Numbered from the stretch's first letter, positions 35,878-44,310 are shown. The stretch: DNA of 64,000 nt from Sporolactobacillus sp. Y61 (GCF_040529185.1 NZ_CP159510.1:1178001-1242000); one strand, 5' to 3'. Made by a program: numbers and translations. The notes: generated by a model not told the origin, from the sequence alone.

Positions 35878-36405
35878 ATGAATGAAGAACTCGGGCTTAT
35901 TCTCACAGAAATGAAAAAAGGATTTGCAGAGGTTAACCAGAGACTTGACGGCATGAATCAGAGACTTGACGGCATGAATCAGAGGCTCAACGGTATCGAT
36001 CAAAGGTTTAAAGCAGTTGATCAGAAGTTAGATACAATTGATCAGAGGCTCAACGGTATCGATCAAAGGTTTAAAGCAGTTGATCAGAAGTTAGATACAA
36101 TTGATCAGAGGCTCAACGGTATCGATCAAAGGTTTAAAGCGGTTGATCAGAGGTTAGATGCAATTGATCAAGGGTTTAAAGCAATTGATCAAAGGCTAGG
36201 CGGAATGAATGATCACCTGGATGGCATTGAGAGAGAAGTGGTAATCCAGAAACAAGCGGGTAAAAATTCAGAAAACATAAGCGAATTTAAAATGAAAATT
36301 GGAGAGCAAGCCCGGATGCTGACTACTCTTTCAGTCCGCTCGATCGTTCAGGAAGGCGAGTTAAGAACCCTTAAGGAAGCTCTATATTTTAAGCAATCTG
36401 TTTAA
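35878..36405 (+). CDS. Coiled-coil protein built from tandem heptad repeats
   Basis: The 175-residue protein has MNEELGLILTEMKKGFAEVN followed by about twelve 7-residue units of the form QRL(D/N)G(M/I)(N/D), QRFKAVD and QKLDTID, then a different C-terminal helix region (NSENISEFKMKIGEQARMLTTLS). The units are grouped into 21-residue (63-bp) blocks that are almost identical at DNA level from about 35980 to 36165. Similar short coiled-coil proteins are common in Bacillota; function unknown, trimerisation or filament-like assembly is likely. No signal peptide or anchor. Confidence 0.7.
   Translation: MNEELGLILTEMKKGFAEVNQRLDGMNQRLDGMNQRLNGIDQRFKAVDQKLDTIDQRLNGIDQRFKAVDQKLDTIDQRLNGIDQRFKAVDQRLDAIDQGFKAIDQRLGGMNDHLDGIEREVVIQKQAGKNSENISEFKMKIGEQARMLTTLSVRSIVQEGELRTLKEALYFKQSV
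35980..36165 (+). repeat. 63-bp in-frame tandem repeats inside the coiled-coil gene
   Basis: Three near-identical copies of a 63-bp unit (starting CAGAGGCTCAACGGTATCGA, ending ATACAATTGAT or variants) lie head to tail at about 35980, 36043 and 36106. The third copy has a few base changes. Such units can expand or shrink by slippage or recombination without breaking the frame. Confidence 0.85.
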
Positions 36406-36521
36406 ATAAATGTGCCGGTATGAAAGAAGAGATCGTAACCAAGTGGGCAGTACACAAAAAAAATGAGTAAGCCTGTGGCATTCACGGATAGTATGGCACA
36501 GCTTACCATTTCATACGTCAT

Positions 36522-36715
36522 GATTCAGGTGTTTTCTTTTGGAAAACTTAATAGGGAAGTTGGTGAGAATCCAACGCGATCCCGTCACTGTAATTGGGAG
36601 CAATCTGCAACTTAAGCCACTGTAACCTATGGGAAGGCGCAGAGAGCGATGATCATAAGCCAGGAGACCTGCCTGATTCATTACACGAAAAACCTGCGAG
36701 GACAGGATGTGTCGA
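36522..36715 (+). ncRNA. Cobalamin (AdoCbl) riboswitch
   Basis: Conserved elements in order: GGGAAGTTGGTGAGAATCCA, CCCGTCACTGTAA, AAGCCACTGTAACC, GGGAAGGC and the B12 box AGCCAGGAGACCTGCC (36658-36673). This is the class-I cobalamin aptamer. It is followed by a terminator hairpin (36757-36785) ahead of btuF, so ligand binding should end transcription of the salvage operon. Confidence 0.95.
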
Positions 36716-36756
36716 TGATGCAATATGTTATGTTTGCTATTGTATAGACATTTCTG

Positions 36757-36785
36757 CACCTCCGGGTTATGGAGGTGTTTTTTTA
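36757..36785 (+). terminator. Riboswitch-controlled terminator
   Basis: CACCTCC and GGAGGTG pair around GGGTTAT and are followed by TTTTTTTATTTG. It lies 42 bp after the aptamer and 90 bp before btuF; it is the expression platform of the cobalamin riboswitch. Confidence 0.9.
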
Positions 36786-36876
36786 TTTGATCATTCATCT
36801 GATTCATTAGTACCGGCGGTGTTCTGCCGGCAGCAGAAATAAGTAGTATTCCATTGACTTTCAGGAGGATAAAAAA

Positions 36877-37836
36877 GTGAAAAAAAGGTATACATTATTC
36901 ATTGTTATCATGATGATTTTGGGCGTTTTAGCAGGTTGCGGTCAGACCGATCAAACGAGCTCCAGTCAGAACAAGGCAGAGCAGGGGGAAAAAATAACCT
37001 ATCCGGTAAAGATTAAAGATGCGGTAAATCAAGAGGTAGTCATTAAGAAAAAACCGAATAAAATCGTTTCGTTGATCCCAAGTAATACAGAAATTGCTTT
37101 TGCTTTAGGACTTGGTGATAAAATCGTCGGTGTTTCAGATTTTGATAATTATCCAAAAGATGCAATCCGAAAGCCAAAAGTAGGCGGAACGGATCTGAAT
37201 GTTGAAAAAATCATTTCCCTTAAACCGGATCTCGTGTTAGCGCATGCGTCAGCTGCTCATGATTCAAAAGATGGCTTACAGCAGCTCAGAGATGCAGGGA
37301 TCCCCGTTGTCGTCGTTAATGATGCGCAGAATTTCACGCAAGTTTATGATTCTATTGATATGATCGGGAAAGCAACGGGTGAAAGTGAAAAAGCGGACCA
37401 TCTTATTCAGAATATGAAAAGCAGGATCGCGGCGATTAAGAAAAAAGCCGCGAAAATTAAGGCAGCCGATAAGAAAAAGGTATACGTTGAAATTTCGGGT
37501 GCGCCGGATATTTATACGGTTGGGAAAAATACATTTATGAATGAAATGTTGTCTGTAATTCATGCCGACAACATTGTGAAAGAGGAGGGCTGGGTGAAGG
37601 TTGATCCTGAGGAAATCATCAGACAAAATCCGGATGTCATCATTACAACTTATGGATATTATGTAAAAGATGCCGTCAAACACGTGTCAAACCGAAAAGG
37701 ATGGCAGGAGATAAACGCCATTAAACATAAGCAGGTCATCGATGTGAACTCAGACGAAGTGACGCGTCCAGGTCCGAGAATCGTCAAAGGGGTAGAAGAT
37801 CTTGCCAAAGCGGTTTATCCGGATCAATTTAAATAA
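36877..37836 (+). CDS. btuF: Vitamin B12 ABC transporter substrate-binding lipoprotein
   Basis: A 319-residue protein with a lipoprotein signal ending LAGCG. The class-III binding-protein fold shows KPNKIVSLIPSNTEIAFALGLGDKIVGVSDF, KPKVGGTDLNVEKIISLKPDLVLA and a helical backbone rich in Lys, as in BtuF. It binds cobalamin or cobinamide outside the membrane and delivers it to BtuCD. First gene after the cobalamin riboswitch, with AGGAGG upstream. Confidence 0.92.
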   Translation: MKKRYTLFIVIMMILGVLAGCGQTDQTSSSQNKAEQGEKITYPVKIKDAVNQEVVIKKKPNKIVSLIPSNTEIAFALGLGDKIVGVSDFDNYPKDAIRKPKVGGTDLNVEKIISLKPDLVLAHASAAHDSKDGLQQLRDAGIPVVVVNDAQNFTQVYDSIDMIGKATGESEKADHLIQNMKSRIAAIKKKAAKIKAADKKKVYVEISGAPDIYTVGKNTFMNEMLSVIHADNIVKEEGWVKVDPEEIIRQNPDVIITTYGYYVKDAVKHVSNRKGWQEINAIKHKQVIDVNSDEVTRPGPRIVKGVEDLAKAVYPDQFK

Positions 37837-37852
37837 CAGGAAAGCAGCTTAT

Positions 37853-38857
37853 GTGATCGCTGTTTCTTTTCTCATGGTATCCCTGTTTCTTGGCATTTCA
37901 ATTGGCACGGTTTATATTCCTTTAAAGGATTTACTTCAAATCGGCCTTGGGATGCTTCACGTGATACCAGAAGACCATGTAGATCAGACGTTATCGACGA
38001 TTGTCATCAGCATTCGTCTGCCGCGTGTGGTTCTTGCAGGACTGGTGGGCGCATCGCTTGCTGTTGCAGGAGCTGCTTTTCAGGGATTATTACGGAATCC
38101 ACTCGCCGACCCCTATACGTTAGGCGTTTCATCCGGGGCATCCGTGGGGGCTGTGGTGACTTTATTTTTTCATTTTACCCTGCCTTTTTTCGGCCACTAT
38201 ACGCTGCCCATGATTAGCATTGTCTTTTCATGGCTGACGATTTTGCTCGTTTTATTATTTGCTCAAAAAGTGGACCGATCGATGCGGGTCGAGACCATTA
38301 TTCTCACAGGCATTATTTTCAGTTCTTTTTTAAGTGCGATGATTTCTCTAATGATCGCCTTGACAGGTGAGGAGTTAAGGCAGATTATCGGCTGGCTCCT
38401 GGGTGGTGTTTCGATGCGCGGCTGGGCTTATGTGCAAATTATTTTTCCCTTCTTCATCATCGGCTCTTTGATGCTGATGCTGAATGCAAAGGAATTAAAT
38501 GCCCTGACTTTTGGCGAAGAGAAGGCTTACCATTTGGGTGTCAATGTTCAAAAAAGGAAGATGCTTATTTTAACAGCAGGATCGATTTTGACCGGGGCAG
38601 CGGTGGCCGTTTCCGGGACAATTGGTTTTGCAGGATTAGTGATTCCACATGTCGTGCGCTTATTATGGGGATCCGATCATCGACATGTATTACCGCTGTC
38701 GCTATTAACCGGAAGTGGTTTTTTAATTTTAGCTGATTTGGTCGCTCGAACCATTATTTCACCCATTGAGCTCCCTATTGGCGTCATTACGGCTTTGATT
38801 GGGGCTCCCGTCTTCGCAATGATTTTATTGAACAGCCGAAAAGAAGGAAGAAGATAA
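37853..38857 (+). CDS. btuC: Vitamin B12 ABC transporter permease
   Basis: FecCD-type permease with about ten membrane segments (LPRVVLAGLVGASLAVAGAAFQGLLRNPLADPYTLGVSSGAS; GTIGFAGLVIPHVVRLLWGSDHRHVLPLS). GTG 37853 has AGGAAAG upstream and lies just past the btuF stop. The frame continues upstream to TTG 37802 (...RINLNNRKAAYVIAVSF), and residues RKAAYVI look like part of a normal permease N-terminus, so the real start may be earlier and overlap btuF. About 335-351 residues. Confidence 0.9.
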   Translation: MIAVSFLMVSLFLGISIGTVYIPLKDLLQIGLGMLHVIPEDHVDQTLSTIVISIRLPRVVLAGLVGASLAVAGAAFQGLLRNPLADPYTLGVSSGASVGAVVTLFFHFTLPFFGHYTLPMISIVFSWLTILLVLLFAQKVDRSMRVETIILTGIIFSSFLSAMISLMIALTGEELRQIIGWLLGGVSMRGWAYVQIIFPFFIIGSLMLMLNAKELNALTFGEEKAYHLGVNVQKRKMLILTAGSILTGAAVAVSGTIGFAGLVIPHVVRLLWGSDHRHVLPLSLLTGSGFLILADLVARTIISPIELPIGVITALIGAPVFAMILLNSRKEGRR

Positions 38858-38860
38858 AAA

Positions 38861-40294
38861 ATGCTAAAGCTTGAGAATGTTTCAGGGGGGTATCCGGGAA
38901 ATCCGGTGCTTAAGCATGTCTCCTTTGCTGTTCAAAAAGGGGAACTGTTTGGTATATTAGGCCCGAATGGAAGTGGCAAGACCACCTTATTAAAAATGCT
39001 GAGCGGCATACTCCCTTATCAAAAGGGTTCCATTCTGGTAAAGGACCGCTCTATTCGCCATTATACGGCGAAAGAACTGGCGCAGCTCATGGCCGTACTC
39101 CCTCAGATTTCACCGCAAAATTTTTCCTATACAGTAAAAGAAGTCGTTGCGCTTGGCCGTTATCCGCACCAAAAAGGCCTGTTACACGCCTGGGGGGAAG
39201 AGGATGAAGCGGTCATTCAAAGGGTGATGAAACAAACCCATGTGAAGGCATTTGAAAATCATTCGATCCGGGAGCTGTCCGGTGGAGAACAGCAGCGCGT
39301 CTATCTGGCACAGGCTCTTGCCCAGGAACCGGAACTCTTACTTTTAGATGAACCCACGAATCATTTAGATCTTTCTTATCAAAAAGGGCTGTTCGATTTG
39401 TTAAAGCAATGGACGGTTCAAAAGAAATTGACCGTGATCTCTATTTTTCATGATCTAAATCTGGCCGGGCTATATTGCGATCGCCTGCTTTTGCTGCAGA
39501 ATGGAGAAGTACAGGTGGATGCCCGCCCAGATGAAGTACTTAAAGAAGCAAGGGTGAAAAATGTCTACCGGACAGAAGTGAAGAAAATGCCCCACCCAAA
39601 GGTGCCCGCTCCACAAATGCTTCTCTTACCTGAACGGGATTCATCAGAAGATCGTGTACTAGATGCGACTTTTTTAGACATTCAGGAGGAGTGGATCGCT
39701 TATCAGGCGCCCTTTCAGCTGCGCACCCTGTATTCAGGCGTTATGGGTGCAGGCACAGGGTGGTATCGGAGCTTTGTAAACCGCCATGTGAACCAGGATG
39801 AACCACGCGATGATTTGGAAAAGGTGATGGCCTTATTTTTACACAAAAATGGTTTTGAGCCGAGTGACACGGTCGGAGTGATGTCATCTGCTTTCCCTGA
39901 AGATGTTTCCTGTCATTTATATAAGAGGGATGGGTTTTCTTTATTTGTTGTTGTGACAGCAGCTGCGGGGAGTGCCGTGAAGGCATCCGGGGGAGAGGAG
40001 CACGCTCTTTCAGGGACGACATGGCTGTTTATACATGGTGAACTTTCGGAGGAAGCATTTATTCAGAGTATGATCACAGCGACTGAGACAAAAGTAAATG
40101 CGCTGCGGGACTCAGGTGTCATGGGAAAAACTGCTATAGAGGGGCGACCAGGCCATGTGCTTGTGGCCGCTACACAAAAAGGAAAGAAGATCGGCCTCAC
40201 AGGTCCCGTCACCCCACTCGTGAAGCTTATTAGCCAGGGAGTCGAGGCATGCACAAGGGAAGCCCTGCAAAAAAGCAGGAGAAGGGAGGTATGA
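38861..40294 (+). CDS. btuD: BtuD-CbiZ fusion: B12 transporter ATPase joined to adenosylcobinamide amidohydrolase
   Basis: Residues 1-240 are a FecE/BtuD-type ATPase (Walker A GPNGSGKTTL, signature LSGGEQQR, Walker B LLLLDEPTNHLDL, switch His in FHDLNL). Residues 270-470 are CbiZ (LDIQEEWIAYQAPFQLRTLYSGV; VGVMSSAFPEDVS; FVVVTAAAGSAVKASG; ATETKVNALRDSGVMGK; ATGxS-like end with GHVLVAATQKG). CbiZ removes the aminopropanol side chain of pseudocobalamin or cobinamide to yield cobyric acid for remodelling. Fusion couples import to trimming. At 477 residues it is twice the normal BtuD length; no stop or frameshift lies between the domains. Confidence 0.92.
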   Translation: MLKLENVSGGYPGNPVLKHVSFAVQKGELFGILGPNGSGKTTLLKMLSGILPYQKGSILVKDRSIRHYTAKELAQLMAVLPQISPQNFSYTVKEVVALGRYPHQKGLLHAWGEEDEAVIQRVMKQTHVKAFENHSIRELSGGEQQRVYLAQALAQEPELLLLDEPTNHLDLSYQKGLFDLLKQWTVQKKLTVISIFHDLNLAGLYCDRLLLLQNGEVQVDARPDEVLKEARVKNVYRTEVKKMPHPKVPAPQMLLLPERDSSEDRVLDATFLDIQEEWIAYQAPFQLRTLYSGVMGAGTGWYRSFVNRHVNQDEPRDDLEKVMALFLHKNGFEPSDTVGVMSSAFPEDVSCHLYKRDGFSLFVVVTAAAGSAVKASGGEEHALSGTTWLFIHGELSEEAFIQSMITATETKVNALRDSGVMGKTAIEGRPGHVLVAATQKGKKIGLTGPVTPLVKLISQGVEACTREALQKSRRREV

Positions 40295-40299
40295 AGAGT

Positions 40300-40875
40300 A
40301 TGATGCGGGCAGGAACGTTAATTTTTATCACAGGTGGTGTAAGGAGCGGCAAGAGCGCTTTTGCAGAATGCATGGCCATTCAATTCGCTGAAGCAACGTC
40401 CGGTTCCCTTCACTATATTGCAACGGGCAGAGCAACGGATCAAGAAATGGAAAGTCGTATTTTGCGCCATCAGGAGGAAAGAAAAAATGGTCCGTATCTC
40501 TGGAAAACATGGGAACAGCCGATGGATATCGGGCAGCTGGCTCCTTTTTTTCAAAAGTATGATGTTGTATTGCTTGATTGTTTAACGACGCTGTTAAGCA
40601 ATGAACTTTTCCATGAAGGGAATCACCTGGAGGATGGGACCATTCCACAAAAAGTGAAAGATCACATAATGAACGGACTCATCGCCGTATCCCAGAACTG
40701 CAGGGTACTCATCGTTGTCAGTAATGAAGTGCTTTTTGAGCCGATCCATCAGAAGCTTGTCCTTTTATATGCCAGGCTCCTCGGCGAACTTCATGTGCAA
40801 ATCGTAAAAATAGCTGAACGTGCGTATCAGATGGAAGCAGGGATTCCCCTGTTAATGAAAGGAGAACCACTTTGA
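40300..40875 (+). CDS. cobU: Adenosylcobinamide kinase / adenosylcobinamide-phosphate guanylyltransferase
   Basis: ATG 40300 (MMRAGTLIFITGGVRSGKSA) has GGAGG at 10 nt; the earlier in-frame ATG 40291 is too close and the frame before it overlaps btuD-cbiZ. About 191 residues: P-loop GGVRSGKS, HQEERKNGPYLWKTWEQP, VVLLDCLTTLLSNEL and the end IAERAYQMEAGIPLLMK. It activates cobinamide to GDP-cobinamide for CobS. The usual VVSNEVGxGIVP segment is altered to VVSNEVLFEPIHQKLVLLYAR, which may affect activity. Confidence 0.85.
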   Translation: MMRAGTLIFITGGVRSGKSAFAECMAIQFAEATSGSLHYIATGRATDQEMESRILRHQEERKNGPYLWKTWEQPMDIGQLAPFFQKYDVVLLDCLTTLLSNELFHEGNHLEDGTIPQKVKDHIMNGLIAVSQNCRVLIVVSNEVLFEPIHQKLVLLYARLLGELHVQIVKIAERAYQMEAGIPLLMKGEPL

Positions 40876-41048
40876 AAGGGATATATTTTGAAGGCAGCAT
40901 TCCTTGCGCCCATCTGTTGCTGAAGGCACAATAGCCGTGCCATTTGAGTCCACAATATGACCGGCGGCTTCTTATATGTCATTCGATAGAAAACGTTTTA
41001 GATGGATCACGTGGGAAAAACATCATTTTCGATTGGAAGACTCGGATC

Positions 41049-41840
41049 ATGAAATGGATAAAAGGCATGATAATCAATTTACAACTTTTCACCTCTATTC
41101 CGATTCGCTGTGAGATTTCGATGGATAAAGACAACATCAATCATGCGATTAAGACCTTCCCCATTTTAGGTTTGGTACAAGGCCTTCTTTACGCATGCAT
41201 CCTTTATCTTGCTTTGAACTGGACTCCTTTTTCTTCGCTGGCTGCTGCCTTTTTCGTGTGGGTGGCAATGATTGTGATCACGGGAGGGATTCATCTTGAT
41301 GGGTGGATCGATGCAAGTGATGCCTATTTTGCCTATCAAAGTATAAAGAAACGACTGGAAATTATGAAGGATCCCCGGACAGGGGCCTTTGGCGTGCTTT
41401 CGGTGATCGTCCTTTTAGCGGCAAAATTTTTCTTTATCTATGAAACGGTTATACGGGAAAGTGCCACTACTTATCTTTTAATTGCCATGATTCCCCTCAT
41501 CAGTAAAAGCATCATGGGCATGCTGCTCATTCATGTGAAAGGGGCAAAAGCTGACGGATTAGGCGCTTATTTTAAACAGGCTGCAGATAAAAAAACATTG
41601 GGTATTTATCCAATTTATTTTTTTATTATTCTCGTATTAGCGGGATCAGTAAATCAGCGAGCCTTCATTGGCGCATCTATCTTACTCGTCACCATGGTTG
41701 TGCTCTATTTTGGCCTATCTCATAAAGCCGTCAAGTGGTTTGGCGGCATTACAGGAGATGTCGTTGGCGCATCTGTAGAAGGGTCGGAGCTCGTGTTATG
41801 GATGATGGTCTGGTTATTACATTATTTCGTCACGGTTTAA
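41049..41840 (+). CDS. cobS: Adenosylcobinamide-GDP ribazoletransferase (cobalamin synthase)
   Basis: ATG 41049 (MKWIKGMIINLQLFTSIPI) matches the family N-terminus; the frame is open to 40944 but the extra residues look non-native. About 263 residues, six or seven membrane segments, with the conserved GGIHLDGWIDASDAYFA and KDPRTGAFGV motifs (Mg-binding acidic residues) and KAVKWFGGITGDVVGASVE. It joins GDP-cobinamide and alpha-ribazole(-P). The 3' end overlaps cobC by 43 bp. Confidence 0.93.
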   Translation: MKWIKGMIINLQLFTSIPIRCEISMDKDNINHAIKTFPILGLVQGLLYACILYLALNWTPFSSLAAAFFVWVAMIVITGGIHLDGWIDASDAYFAYQSIKKRLEIMKDPRTGAFGVLSVIVLLAAKFFFIYETVIRESATTYLLIAMIPLISKSIMGMLLIHVKGAKADGLGAYFKQAADKKTLGIYPIYFFIILVLAGSVNQRAFIGASILLVTMVVLYFGLSHKAVKWFGGITGDVVGASVEGSELVLWMMVWLLHYFVTV

Positions 41841-42421
41841 CAGAAGAAAATGAGCGTCATGCTTATATCGGCTGGACGGATTCGCCTTTAAGCAAGCAGG
41901 GAAGGGCAGAGTTATCAGGAAAAATGTTGACCCCCTGCCATTATGTTGCGACAAGTGATTTAAAACGCTGCCGGCAAACGGCGGAGCTTCTCTTTGAACA
42001 TGTTTCACAAGAGGTCTATCCGGAATTCAGAGAAATGAATTTTGGAAACTGGGAAGGCAAAACGTATGAACAATTGAAAGATGCAGGGGTCTATCGCAGA
42101 TGGTTAGAAGATCCCTTCCATGTTTCCCCTCCCCAGGGCGAATCCTTTCAGGCATTTGCGAAGCGTATAGATCAAGGCTGGAAGAAGTTAAAAGGGAAAA
42201 TCATGATGGAACAGCTGAGTCGGGCCGTTTTGGTCACCCATGGGGGCGTGATACGTTATTTATTATCTTCTAATTCAAAAGAAAAGACAGATTTCCGGGA
42301 TTGGAACGTGTCAAACGGGCATGGCTACGCGCTCATCTGGGAAAGTCGGGACATGTTCAGGAGGGGAGAAACATGCACTTCGTTACGGGAGGTGCCTTTA
42401 ACGGAAAAACAGAGTGGGTGA
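41798..42421 (+). CDS. cobC: Alpha-ribazole phosphatase (histidine phosphatase family)
   Basis: ATG 41798 (MDDGLVITLFRHGLTEENER) follows GGAG at 7-8 nt; the frame is open further upstream within cobS. About 207 residues: catalytic RHG motif in LFRHGLTEEN, EMNFGNWEGKTYEQLKD and the second His in VLVTHGGVIRYLL. It dephosphorylates alpha-ribazole-5'-P or cobalamin-5'-P. Overlaps with both neighbours show tight coupling. Confidence 0.87.
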   Translation: MDDGLVITLFRHGLTEENERHAYIGWTDSPLSKQGRAELSGKMLTPCHYVATSDLKRCRQTAELLFEHVSQEVYPEFREMNFGNWEGKTYEQLKDAGVYRRWLEDPFHVSPPQGESFQAFAKRIDQGWKKLKGKIMMEQLSRAVLVTHGGVIRYLLSSNSKEKTDFRDWNVSNGHGYALIWESRDMFRRGETCTSLREVPLTEKQSG

Positions 42422-42813
42422 AAAATTTCTATCATCACCCTGGTGAAAGTGACTTTGATGTTGTTTCTGCCTGCGCACTTACAGATCCGGCAGCGGGCCT
42501 GGATCTAAGCCAGTCTGAGAACTTAATGATAGTTGGGATGGAGCAGTGGGTAAGAAAAGAATTAACGAAGAACCATGCAGATCAGGTCAGATCCCTTTTT
42601 AATGAGAGACTGGAAAGCTGGAGCCAGTGGGAAAAGGAAGAAGCCAGCCGAATGCTCGTTATTATCGGGACAGACATAACGAAAGGCATTGTCCCTGTAG
42701 ATAAGAATGATCGACTGTGGCGAGACGTTACCGGATGGGTCTTTCAGGATATTGCCAAACGGGCAGATCGTGTCGATGTGATCTGGTATGGGCTGAACCA
42801 AAGATTAAAATGA
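42373..42813 (+). CDS. CobU-like P-loop protein (second copy, shorter)
   Basis: ATG 42373 (MHFVTGGAFNGKTEWVKNF) follows GAGGGGAGAA and lies inside the cobC 3' end. About 146 residues: P-loop GGAFNGKT, and the end GIVPVDKNDRLWRDVTGWVFQDIAKRADRVDVIWYGL, which aligns with the C-terminal GIVP...RxxxDxxGxxxQ...ADxVxxxxxGL of CobU better than the first copy does. It lacks the middle domain with the guanylylated His region of full CobU. Two CobU-type genes in one operon suggests a split of the kinase and guanylyltransferase roles (inference). Confidence 0.7.
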   Translation: MHFVTGGAFNGKTEWVKNFYHHPGESDFDVVSACALTDPAAGLDLSQSENLMIVGMEQWVRKELTKNHADQVRSLFNERLESWSQWEKEEASRMLVIIGTDITKGIVPVDKNDRLWRDVTGWVFQDIAKRADRVDVIWYGLNQRLK

Positions 42814-42825
42814 GGGAAACGTGCA

Positions 42826-43080
42826 GACACGAACAGGGGATGAGGAAAAAGCGTCTGATCTGAGGCCATGTGAAAGGATGAGATCCGTGTTGAAACTACG
42901 GTACAGTAGACGAACTAAAGCAACAGCCACCATCCATATCATGCAGTAACAAGAAGACTGGAGAGCTTCGTGCTTCAGATTTGGCTCGCAAATGACTTTT
43001 TAGCCTGGGGAAGTGTCGTCAACGATCGGGTAAATGGTAAAGACGTGAAGATACGAAGTGGGAAAGTCTTTCGAGGAGGG
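42826..43080 (+). ncRNA. Probable group II intron 5' fragment (domain I) in the salvage operon
   Basis: A 230-bp gap in an otherwise overlapping operon. The segment starts GTGCAGACACGAACAGGGGA and includes GATGAGGAAAAAGCGTCTGA, GAGATCCGTGTTGAAACTAC and AACAAGAAGACTGGAGAG, a layout I recognise from 5' parts of bacterial group II introns (which start GUGYG). No reverse transcriptase or domain V (AGC...GUU bulge) follows, so it would be a truncated, non-splicing relic. A structured leader for the next gene is the alternative. Assignment needs a covariance-model search. Confidence 0.4.
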
Positions 43081-43090
43081 AGTAAGAAAG

Positions 43091-43585
43091 ATGAGAAATC
43101 GAAACAAGGGGAATAAACTTGCGTGGATGAGCATCTTCATTGCCTTATCCGTCGTCGGTGCTTATATTAAAATCCCTGCTGTGCCTGGCAGTATTGCTTT
43201 AGACAGTTTTCCGAGTCTGGTTGCAGCAGCTGTACTTGGTGGTCCGACCGGCGCACTCACTGCTGCTTTCGGTCATCTTGTTTCTGCGTATTTAGGCGGC
43301 TTCCCGTTGGGCCCCTTCCATCTATTCATAGCCGCTGAAATGGCTTTACTTGTTTCAGGATTTGTCTGGCTTTATAACCATGTCAATCAGTTCATCGCAG
43401 GCGCTTTCTTTTTACTCGGAAACGCCATACTTGCGCCGTTACCTTTTTGGTTCATCATAAGCAAGGGTTTCTATCTCACTATTGTACCGCCTTTATTCAT
43501 CGGTTCTTTATTAAATATCGGTATTGCTTTACTTACGATACCCCGAGTGTATGCTGCTTTTCAAGTGAGGTGGGGAAAACGATGA
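43091..43585 (+). CDS. cblT: ECF transporter S component for alpha-ribazole
   Basis: ATG 43091 (MRNRNKGNKLAWMSIFIAL) follows GAGGAGGGAG. About 164 residues, five or six membrane segments, with the S-component pattern ALSVVGAYIKIPAVPGSIALDSFPSLVAAAVLGGPTGALTAAFGHLVSA. Position beside cblS in a B12 salvage operon matches CblT of Geobacillus/Listeria. It needs the shared EcfAA'T energising module, encoded elsewhere. It overlaps cblS by 4 bp. Confidence 0.8.
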   Translation: MRNRNKGNKLAWMSIFIALSVVGAYIKIPAVPGSIALDSFPSLVAAAVLGGPTGALTAAFGHLVSAYLGGFPLGPFHLFIAAEMALLVSGFVWLYNHVNQFIAGAFFLLGNAILAPLPFWFIISKGFYLTIVPPLFIGSLLNIGIALLTIPRVYAAFQVRWGKR

Positions 43586-44295
43586 GAGATGTCTCCGTTA
43601 TCCCTCTTACTGAAGATGAATCGATGATCGTCGCTGTAGATAATAGCGGAGCGGTTGGGATGAAGGCTCAGGATGAGGTCCAAGTGCCGTATGCTGTGGT
43701 GTCTTACTCTGCTTTTCGAACAGCGGTAATGGAATGTATTTCGGCAGGAGGCCATCCTTTTATTGTGATCATCCACAATTTTTGCGGGAACGATGCCTGG
43801 GCTGAACTTGTTACAGGGGTAAAAAAAGGGCTGAAAGAACTGAATTTCATGGATGTACAAATTACAGGCAGTACAGAAACCAACTTCCAACTGAAACAGT
43901 CAACGGTGGGTCTGACGGTATTGGGAAAAAAGGCAATGGGAGGGGTTGAAGTCCCACTAAATATCAAAAAGCAAAAGGTAGCTGTTATCGGCTCACCGCT
44001 TGTTGGCGAAGCGGTGCGGGACAGACCAGAAGAGATCGCTTCCCTCCATTTATTCGATTCAATAGCTCAGATCAGTGGTGTTACTCTTTTTCCTGTAGGC
44101 TCTAAAGGAATTTTATATGAATTGAATCAGGCATTCTCGGAAAATATGAATGATCGTCAAGTGCAGACAGATGTCGATATCATGAAATCTTCAGGACCGT
44201 CAACCTGCTTTATTGCTATTTATCCAAAAAATTTAGAAGACAGGATCCAGAGTGAAGCAGGTTCACTCTTTCATCCTGTGCAGTTTGAGGTTTAA
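43582..44295 (+). CDS. cblS: Alpha-ribazole kinase
   Basis: ATG 43582 (MRDVSVIPLTEDESMIVAVD). About 237 residues with an AIR-synthase/ThiL-like fold: acidic N-terminal MIVAVDNSGAVGMKAQDEV, VSYSAFRTAVMECISAGGHPFIVIIHNF and a Gly-rich STETNFQLKQSTVGLTVLG. CblS phosphorylates alpha-ribazole imported by CblT, giving alpha-ribazole-5'-P for CobS. The frame is open upstream into cblT, but the coupled ATGA overlap is the natural start. Last gene of the salvage operon. Confidence 0.82.
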   Translation: MRDVSVIPLTEDESMIVAVDNSGAVGMKAQDEVQVPYAVVSYSAFRTAVMECISAGGHPFIVIIHNFCGNDAWAELVTGVKKGLKELNFMDVQITGSTETNFQLKQSTVGLTVLGKKAMGGVEVPLNIKKQKVAVIGSPLVGEAVRDRPEEIASLHLFDSIAQISGVTLFPVGSKGILYELNQAFSENMNDRQVQTDVDIMKSSGPSTCFIAIYPKNLEDRIQSEAGSLFHPVQFEV

Positions 44296-44310
44296 AGAGA
44301 AGTAAGCGTA

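Noticed and set aside
35940-36180. Regular repeats that could look like a CRISPR array
   Set aside because: The repeats are contiguous, in frame and encode coiled-coil heptads; there are no unique spacers and no cas genes.
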